Shown in pieces: positions 56,561-64,000 of a stretch of DNA of 64,000 nt; position 1 is the first letter of the stretch; each line of letters opens with the position of its first letter. The translations under genes and the position numbers were made by a program. The notes under the pieces are model-generated. The model had not been told where the DNA came from, did no database searches, and saw nothing but the letters and a program-made list of their open reading frames with translations. Origin of the DNA: Ceratothoa steindachneri (Eukaryota > Arthropoda > Malacostraca > Isopoda > Cymothoidae); the NCBI GenBank assembly GCA_963969495.1, contig OZ018331.1, positions 149,606,779-149,670,778 on the forward strand, written 5' to 3'.

Positions 56561-56713
56561 AGCGTGGCGCGTGTGCTCTTTTAGAGCGTTAATCTGACCC
56601 TTCAGAGGACTTCGCCTGCTCAAGTGTTCACTCAAAGGTACCCTTTGAATGGATCATAAAGTCTACTAGGGTACTTCCTATCCTTGTTACTCTCTCTCTC
56701 TCTCTCTCTCTCT

Positions 56714-57734
56714 TATATCTTCAAACCTGTTCTTATCCCGAGTCTTTGAGTAAACTTTAAGTTTTTGCTTGAGGTGATTTATACATAAGAAGTCCGCGGA
56801 ACTTTCTGTTTCAATATACCCAAGAAATGCTCTGCATGAACGTCCCGTTACTTGGAAGGGGCTGGTTCGCTACCGCTGGCCTCTTGTACGCGCAGGATAA
56901 ATTCGTGCACACCGAATTGTGGCCTAACGGACTTTTTGGAGGCTGGCACCCATTTTATCGGGTTAGGTGTTGGGTTGCCTGCATTTTCCCTTATCTTAGT
57001 TGTGTCTTCTGAGGTTTTGTTTTATTTTAGTTCCCCTAAATAAATAGGCTGAATTGTTTTTGGCGACAATATTGTGGCATCCGCCGGATGACATTGTCTA
57101 TAGAAAAAAAAAACCCTGCATGAAGAAATTCAAGTTTGAATTTTATCATAGAGTTGTTTCCTTTAGCGGAAGTTAGCAGAGGTTCCTGGCCTTGCCCCGG
57201 ATAAAAGTCCTGTCGCAAATGAATACAGATGCATATTATTTGAAATTCGTATATTGTGTCACAAGAATATCTTTACCTACTGATTATTATTTGTTGGGGT
57301 AGGCAGATTCAGGAGAGTTGACCACTCTCCTTATCCTATATTATATAATATCTTATACTTCCAATGAGTGAACATTTCACATCGTTCGCCTGTCAGTTGA
57401 CGCACACACTTGAATGACCGTTAGTTATGAGCGAACAAAGTTGGGGCCTCAAGGACAGATCAAGCTCCTTATAGATACAGCTGGATGGCCTCAGCCTGGC
57501 ACTTGTCTCTTGGCTTCTTCTACTCCTATTAATAGCATTCGCTGGGGCCCAAAGGAGAAGTCCAGATGTAATTCCAATGCTGTAATCCCCGATAGAGTTC
57601 TTAAATTAGTAGCAATTCAGTAAATGGATTACAAAAACATTTAGGTCATTTTTTACTCGTAAAGTTTGAAGCTTAGGTGAACTTTGAATAAAATTATCTG
57701 AATGGAGCTGTTAGTTCTTGTCGAGTCTAATATA
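56714..57734. other. No gene seen
   Basis: Short frames near 56827-57043 and 57414-57623 lack motifs. Confidence 0.4.
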
Positions 57735-58035
57735 ATTACAGCGATTTTAGTCGCGTGTACGCGACTCTATAAATTTATATGTCAGTCCGTAGGTAGGTCG
57801 GTCGGGTGGTAACCATTTTACTTCTCAATGAGTCTTTTTGGCAATAACATCGTAACTATTCGGCCGATTCTAACGAGATTTGAAACCCTTATGTTGTTTT
57901 ACCTTCACTTTCGAATGATATAATTGCCAAGGTCCTCCGATTGCCACACCTTTTGAAAGTTTTGAAGGTGGTAAGGTCATAAGTCAGAATAATTGAGAGT
58001 ACGCGACCTTGGTCTGTTGACCTTGTTGGTGAGGA
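57735..58035 (+). mobile_element. Dispersed repeat D, copy 3, one internal unit
   Basis: Begins with the hairpin AGTCGCGT-GT-ACGCGACT (57749-57766), then GTAGGTCGGTCGGGTGGTAA and a single 120-base unit (GCAATAACATCGTAACTATT, CGGCCGATTCTAAC, CTTTCGAATGATATAATT). It ends with GAGTACGCGACC and GGTCTGTTGACCTTG (58012-58026). Confidence 0.8.
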
Positions 58036-58430
58036 AAAAGCAACTCTAATCCTTTAATTGAGCAACACGGTTTAGTAGTACTTCCTTCTTGAAGGCAAAG
58101 TTTAACAAGCGCCTCCGACAATTCTATGGAGCACAAGCAAAGAAATTCTCCCATTTAAGATTTTTATATTTTCCCCAAAGACAGAAAGAAGATCAGATCA
58201 GATGAAATGTGCCTTTGTCCTTCAAACCCAAAGAAACCAACTTCGATTCTTAACTCTCCAAAGAAACTCTTTTAGTCGATGTCGCATTCATGAGGATGAG
58301 CTGAGGAAAGCAAAAGTCCTGCTTCTTATAATAATTTGAAATGGAAAAAATAATTTCCTCGAATGTTGATTTTACCTTCGAAAATTGGGAATTACTGAAA
58401 GCTGTAGGCAGGTTATCATTATCACTAACA
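58036..58430. other. No gene seen
   Basis: No recognised feature. Confidence 0.35.
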
Positions 58431-58431
58431 A

Positions 58432-58640
58432 TATAATTTAAGAAGTGGATTTTTTTGAGTTTTTGAATAATAATTTCATCTTAGTTTGGTTATGACTTAT
58501 GTTTTTATCAAAGTTATTTCTAATCATTCTTTTATAATATCAAAATGGTGAAGTTCAGAAATAAATATAAGTATCGAAGTTTTGTAAATTTTTTAAAACC
58601 CAAAGAATTACAAATGGTGAAGTTCAGAAAAGTTATTTTC
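58432..58640 (-). repeat. Dispersed repeat C, copy 3, partial
   Basis: Inverse to 11105-11550. AATAATTTCATCTTAGTTTG and GGTGAAGTTCAGAAATAAAT match; the GC-rich end is missing. Confidence 0.65.
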
Positions 58641-59575
58641 TGAACTGGTAGATTTAAAGTAATATTTAATAAAAATTGAGATTAATGATATATTGGGTGG
58701 ATCGACCATTGAATTAATTGAAGGGGATTAGCCTACCCAACTCTTTAAATTATACTTCCCTGTAGTAATTAAAGGGAAAAGTGATCGAATCCTTGTTTTG
58801 TTGAATGGATGATTTTAATGCAACTTAGTGAAAATTTCTCGACTTCATCGATTCATTTTGATGTGGTCCCTGTTGAGTTCTCGTTTGTGAGGTACTCGTA
58901 TTTACGTTGACTTCCCCCTTCTCTTTCCGAAACTGTACCGTATTTCTAGAGGACAGAACCGGTGTTCAAACTATACAGCCGCGGCCCACCCTCGTGTAGT
59001 GTGCGCATTAGACTTCACGAGCAACAGGATAAACTTAGGTGTTTTCGCCATTATCACATCCTTATCAGATCGTGTGGCATGGAATATGATATTAATCAAC
59101 AACTACGAAGCGTTATATGAAAACATTTTGACTGTAAGATACCGCATTCTGGTACCAGGATTTCATACATTTCGATAACATCACCATTTTAGATATTTTT
59201 TTTTGAAGTTATAAAGAAACTTGTACTTTTATTTGGGTTTCCCGATGTATTGGACACGAATGCAAGCCTCCACCATCAATTTCATAGAAATGCCCAACGA
59301 ATAAGAAAAGTTGCAGTCATCCGAAAAGTTCTTAGTCCGCGCCTTAGTAACTTCTCTCATTACTTTAACAGCTGCTTCCTGTGAAGTTTGAATTGAATTT
59401 ATAACTCTTTAACGTGTATTTCTTCACTCCTTCTTCTTACGATACCGACCCCCCCACTCCCTCTTTACTAAAAATTAGCACCATCCTGACCATGCGAGGA
59501 GGATTTATATCATATCGATGTGTTGTGGGCTCAGACCCCCTGTTAAGGGGTATGGGGGGTAAAATATATAACAAT
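58641..59575. other. No gene seen
   Basis: AT-rich sequence without recognised structure. Confidence 0.4.
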
Positions 59576-59577
59576 CC

Positions 59578-59645
59578 TGTATCTGACATCTGGAGGGTTG
59601 TGTGCTCCCCCCCCACCCCTCAGACCTAATGCCTCTAGGAGGTGG
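59578..59645 (+). repeat. Dispersed repeat E, partial copy
   Basis: CTGACATCTGGAGGGTTGTG, then CCTAATGCCTCTAGGAG, matches only the first half of the family. Confidence 0.35.
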
Positions 59646-60550
59646 GGGTTAATCTTGGGTCACGAAAGGTTTAGGGAATGAATTATTTTTATAATACAAA
59701 TATACGTTTAATAAGCTATTTCACAATAAACTATCCCACTTTATTTACACATTCTTGAAATTTTATTTATTTATTGTATTATTATTTTCATTAATATCAT
59801 TATTTGCCTTTTAAAAGGTACCTCGTGCTTAAGCTATTCGATGTTTATTTTATTTTCCCTTATGGCAAGTGGGGGGGGGCTAAAATTTGATATTTTATCG
59901 CGCTGGGTACGTCTAATGTATATGTTTACCCGTTCCCTTTTTTTCTCTATACTTGCTTGTTTTATTGTTTATATTTTGATGCTCTTTTTCTGATTTTTTT
60001 GTGGTCCCTCTCTGTCCATTTGACTTTTCATGTCCTTTCTCCTTCCTTTTTTCTTGATAAATGTGTATTATTTTATACTTTTGATTATGCCTCTTGTCAC
60101 AAATGACTGCCTTCTACACATTTTTGTTTTTCCCTAATTTTGCCACTTTCTTTACCAAACCTTTAGAATGTTATGGAGGAAGGGCCTCCGTTGGTTGTCA
60201 TTTTTAATACAAATATTCTCTGTTTATGTCGCTCGTTTTCTGTATGTTTGTGTCTGTTTTGTGATTCCTTTGGACACGAGGCGGGAGCAATTGAACATAA
60301 ATGGCATCATCATTGGGGCGCACAAGGCCTCTCAGGCGGTGAGTGGCGGGTGAGAAAAGCTAGTCTGCCTGTGACGTCAGCACTCCGCAATTCACCGCTG
60401 TTTCACATTTTCAGCTTCTTGATCATGCGGGAGGGGGTTTTGTGCCATAATAACAACCATTTATGTGGGTTCTCGTGTTCTAATGCCATCATTTTACCTG
60501 CAATTTGGTGAAGTAAAGGTTTTTACCACCGATTTGTACTTATTTTCGAC
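59646..60550. other. No gene seen
   Basis: Pyrimidine-rich to mixed sequence. The frames at 60168-60511 overlap and have no motif. Confidence 0.4.
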
Positions 60551-60559
60551 GCATTTCTC

Positions 60560-60650
60560 CATGGGGATCTAGTGTTTAAAGTGGGATCCGAACCACGGGT
60601 CCATAGAAGGCACACGCTAAAGGGCAAGCTGAATTGGGACTATATCCGGT
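60560..60650 (-). mobile_element. tRNA-like SINE fragment, minus strand
   Basis: On the minus strand, GTGGTTCGGATCCCAC (60599-60584) is a strong B box with a paired arm. GCTTGCCCTTTAGCGTGTG and CCTTCTATGG precede it in the position of the D and anticodon arms. No clear A box consensus and no acceptor stem, so it is not called as a tRNA gene. Confidence 0.4.
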
Positions 60651-60984
60651 GAATTAACATACCCGGTGTGGCTTAATTTCACTAGCTCTGGAAGCATCAA
60701 TGTTTCCACATGAGGGGGTACTGGAGGTATAGTTTGGGGGGATTGCAAACACGTGATAGTGTCACCATCGATAGCGAACACTCAGTAATAGCGTACATGT
60801 GATGCCGACTGCAGGAAGGAAGATTGCAGACCTAATCGGGACCAAGAGGGACCGAGTAGCAAGAAACAAGTCAGTAGTACATATATGAGATACCTTCGAT
60901 CGTATGCAAAAAAAAAACTACTACGGTGAGACCCACAGGGGCATGGAGACCGGAATTTTAGAACCAAATAGTGGAATCATTAAA

Positions 60985-62200
60985 CGATTAAATTGAAGAA
61001 ACATATAATCCCCAATCACTACATCGAAGAGGGAAGAGACACCAACGAGGGAACTTAGGCAAACATTAGTACCGAAGAACTAAGAGAAACCATCCGAACT
61101 TTCCAGCAAAATGCACCAGGAAAGTCCGGTCTAACTAGGAAGAACTACATAGAGGCTCTAAGCAAGATACTCGAGGGACTAACGAATAGGTTTAATGCCT
61201 GTACAAACACAGGTTATATTACTCAGGCGAACTAAAGATCGCAAAAATTATATTCTTTCTGAAACCTTGGAAACTACCATACGAGGTCGAAAGTTCCCGA
61301 TCACTTTCCCTTCTCGACTTCATCGAAGACTTATATGAAAAATTACTGAAACAAAGATTGAACTACTATTTTACTGAAAATAATTTATTGAAAAACACAG
61401 TTTGGTTTCAGGAAAACATAATCACAGATATGGCCGTCAGCGTCATTACGGAGAAAATAAGTAAGGCTAAAGGAGAAAGACCAAGCGTAGATATATATTA
61501 TAGGGAGGTATCTAAGGTATTCGACAAGGTATGGCAAAGGCATTTTCAACACAAGATTTTTAGTTTTGAACTGAATAAAAAATTGGAGCGGATATTGTGT
61601 GTCTACATAATGGAAAGGTATGTATACATAGACACAGGAAATTACCAAAGAGAAAAAAAATAATCTGTAAGCTGTCTTCCCACAAGGGGGCTGCCTAAGC
61701 CCGAAGTTATACTCCGTTTACACACCAGATATTCTATTACTCGGGAACGAAGACTGCCTAAACATTCAGTTCGCCGATGATTTGACACAATTGATTTCAT
61801 GCCCCTGTAGAAATGCACAAATGCATGCCAGGATTACAGCCGCAGTATAAGATGGTGAGCGATACAGATACAGCATAGAAGGTGTGATATAAGGCCTAAT
61901 GTTTACCTTTCAGTGGTTATAGGGAACACGTAACCAAAAAGAGATATAGATAGAAGGGTGGGTTAAGACTACTACTCAAACTAAGTTCTCTCACTTGGAA
62001 AAATAAGAAGAAAATATACAAGGCTTATGATTCAGCCATTACTAATGTATCCAATGATGGCAATGTACACATTCTCTCGAAGTATCCTTTTGAAAATGCA
62101 AGGTATGGAGAATAAAGCAGTTCACAGAATAAAGGACTATTAAAATTCATGGATACAAGACAAGTAAACATAGAACCTTTGAATAAAATAATAGAAAAGG
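60985..62200 (+). pseudogene. LINE reverse-transcriptase remnant (third family)
   Basis: From about 61055: ELRETIRTFQQNAPGKSGL (block 0/1 region), then stops and frameshifts. The 101-codon frame 61358-61663 has MNYYFTENNLL, DIYYREVSKVFDKVW and a lost GFRxxRS. Next are FPQGGCLSPKLYS (about 61677-61715) and QFADDLTQL with intact FADD at 61770-61781. LMIQPLLMYPMMAMYTF near 62025 is the C-terminal block. The endonuclease is missing. The order and motifs are those of Jockey-like LINEs with QGGCLSP instead of QGS(V/I)LGP, so this is a different family from the other LINEs here. Confidence 0.75.
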
Positions 62201-63100
62201 AAAAATAAATTTATAGAAAAGTCACAAGAAGAAATTGGAAACAACACAGAATGTTCCCGAGGGCCACAACAAAAGCAAACCAAAGGGAAGAGGAGGATAT
62301 TTATCATTGAAACCTGAATAACTACCCGAATGAGACATAAGATTACCTAAATACGAATTAAAACTACCGAATGAGGTCCTATAACCGATTTTTAATTGTT
62401 TCCCTAATTAAGACACACGAAAGAGGAAAAATAAAAATAAATTCAAACAAATAGAAATAAATTAATTAATAGATAAAAACATAAAACTAATAGAAATAAA
62501 TTATTAAGTTAAATCAACATACAAAACATGAACTGAAAAAATACAAGTATTTGAAAATCCAAACTAAAGAGAAAATGCGACAACTATTGCTTACCAGCAA
62601 TAACCTAAAAAAGATGCTAACAACGGTTTGAACGCCTAAACACACCACACATTATACACAAAAACAAACAAACATTTTACCCTTAATACTTTTCCGAACT
62701 TTGACTCTAAATGTTGTTTAGGTGCCAGAGATTAGCGTAACTTCCACGCAAACTTGCAACTCTGCAAATCAAACACTTCCATCTATTTCTCTCCAGTATT
62801 ATTTTATCCTTATCCACTCATTGTGCCAAACACAAGATACAGATATCAGGGACAGCAAATGACATAAAATTTGGCCAAATCCATGAAAACACCTTAGTTC
62901 GGGTACCACAGTCAACTGTTATGTCTTCTACTTTACTTTTAACTGTTTATCCTGACTTGCCTTTTCCTCTTCCACTCCACCTCTCTATCCCCCTCCAAAA
63001 GTCTTTCTTTCGGATCCTACCACGGCTCTGTCGGGGAAGTAGTTTAGGAAGACAAATGGGAGGTACCCCCCATCCCCTGCCCTTCCTCCTCCGAGGAGGA
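62201..63100. other. No gene seen
   Basis: A-rich to about 62700, then mixed; no recognised feature. Confidence 0.4.
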
Positions 63101-63107
63101 CCAAAGC

Positions 63108-63126
63108 GTGTGTGTGTGTGTGTGTG
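63108..63126. repeat. (GT)n microsatellite
   Basis: Nine GT units. Confidence 0.9.
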
Positions 63127-63321
63127 AGGAGGCAGGGGGTGAATCTTTTTCTTCAACTCTCATTTTATTACCCAGTATTCCACGAAGAGGTCCACATGCA
63201 GGTCGAAAGACCTCTCGAAAATATAGTTTTTTTAAATATTAGTCTTTTGGTTGGTCCAGTCCAGGCTAAGCAGAAGATGCTTTTTCTAAAGCTTGGAAAG
63301 CTTTTAAAACATCTTAACAAA

Positions 63322-63443
<122 letters not shown>

Positions 63444-63559
63444 CGACGATATTCGTTCGCATGATGACTGTCTTAGTAAAAAATAAAAGTTGAAAATAGG
63501 TGCGCTTGTGTGTAATGGATAATGTATTTTCAGCTGAAGACAAGTTTTTCCGCCAAAAT

Positions 63560-64000
63560 TATGTCTGAAGCATGAGTAACCCTCTTTTCCTCATTCTATG
63601 CATTCTATTTATGGAAAACTACGAAACGTCCTTCCTCCCCAGAATCTCTTCCCAACCTTTTATCTGGTTCCGATATGTAAATGACATCCTATCGACATGG
63701 CCCATAGATGATAATAATTTTAATGAATTTTTTACACCCCTCGATAAAATTCAAAGAAGAATGGGAAGACAACAATTACTTACCGTTTCTGGCTATAGAA
63801 AACCTACAAATTCAAATAGCTACATACGTTTCTTCTCATTACATAATAAATCTATTAAGAAATATTTCTTTTCTTCCCCTTTTCTCCGAGCCTACGGAAT
63901 ATGCGACCCAATTTTCCTTCAAGATGAAATTGACCACCTCATCCAATATTTCATCGAACAAAAATATCCAATTTATTTCATAAATAAATGCCATTCTAAA
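63560..64000 (+). pseudogene. Penelope-like RT fragment, runs off window
   Basis: MENYETSFLPRI (about 63612) and WFRYVNDIL (63665-63690) are the Penelope RT block around YVDD, here mutated to YVND (63674-63685), which removes one catalytic aspartate. After a frameshift, LLTVSGYRKPTNSNSYIRFF (about 63778-63837) and FSHYIINLL follow, then further shifted pieces (HLIQYFIEQKYP, about 63937-63972). It is 5'-truncated near 63560, with no upstream RT blocks A and B. The remainder lies beyond the window. Confidence 0.75.

Larger units (their letters stand above)
52140..56713 (+). mobile_element. Near full-length CR1-type LINE, two ORFs, inactivated
   Basis: A 5' leader of about 400 bases (start uncertain), ORF1 (52550-53809), ORF2 (about 53824-56560), a 3'UTR of about 130 bases and a (CT)n run at 56693-56713, which may be its tail. 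It is GC-richer than the surroundings. ORF1 with an SGNH-type esterase followed by an AP-endonuclease/RT ORF2 is the organisation known from CR1-group elements. Many stops and frameshifts in both ORFs make it non-autonomous. It differs clearly in sequence from the LINE at 1-3067. Confidence 0.85.

Overview
This is a eukaryotic intergenic window, and essentially everything recognisable in it is mobile or repetitive DNA. I found no intact host protein gene, no rRNA gene and no functional tRNA gene. Long (AT)n tracts, many minisatellites, Penelope-like elements, CR1-type LINEs and hAT relics together suggest an arthropod, perhaps a decapod crustacean. That assignment is inference from repeat content only.

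Layout. 1-3067: a CR1-like LINE, cut by the window edge, with one nonsense codon in ORF2 and a (TTATG)n tail. It abuts a Penelope-like GIY-YIG fragment (3068-3790), an (AT)n tract, and a decayed antisense LINE (3958-6168). 6300-13200: two dispersed repeat families (A, B), a GC-richer block, a 38-bp minisatellite, a copy of repeat C, and a 5'-truncated second copy of the first LINE that carries two successive 3' ends. 13.9-19.4 kb: two fold-back elements (14.07 and 19.22 kb), an antisense LINE tail (15.95-16.61 kb) and short tandem arrays. 20.2-24.3 kb: a hAT-type MITE, repeat D, an array of about 64 bp units, a tRNA-derived SINE and (AT)n. 25.4-27.2 kb: a broken, apparently intronless copy of a conserved protein family of unknown function; a second copy lies at 36.06-37.06 kb. 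28.66-32.6 kb: a tRNA-Arg-like SINE head, a Penelope RT fragment and more minisatellites. 37.2 kb: two perfect five-unit heat-shock-element arrays. 38.7-39.3 kb: a LINE endonuclease fragment, followed by the longest copy of repeat D. 41-49.6 kb: a chain of minisatellites, including a 57-bp repeat that produces long spurious reading frames on both strands, and a 986-bp hAT derivative with 8-bp target duplications. 49.92-50.44 kb: a 513-bp hAT MITE with a perfect 8-bp duplication. 52.1-56.7 kb: a nearly full-length but inactivated two-ORF CR1-type LINE whose ORF1 has zinc-finger, coiled-coil and SGNH-esterase parts. 61-62.2 kb: a different LINE RT remnant. 63.56-64 kb: a second Penelope RT fragment that runs off the window.

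No coding region here looks functional, so there is no gene network to describe. The biology on show is retrotransposition (TPRT-type LINEs, Penelope elements, SINEs), hAT cut-and-paste transposition, and repeat expansion. The first LINE is the best preserved. The observations that most deserve checking are its conserved 3' stem-loop, the heat-shock-element pair, the two hAT elements with target duplications, the two copies of the uncharacterised protein family, and repeat D with its variable internal units.
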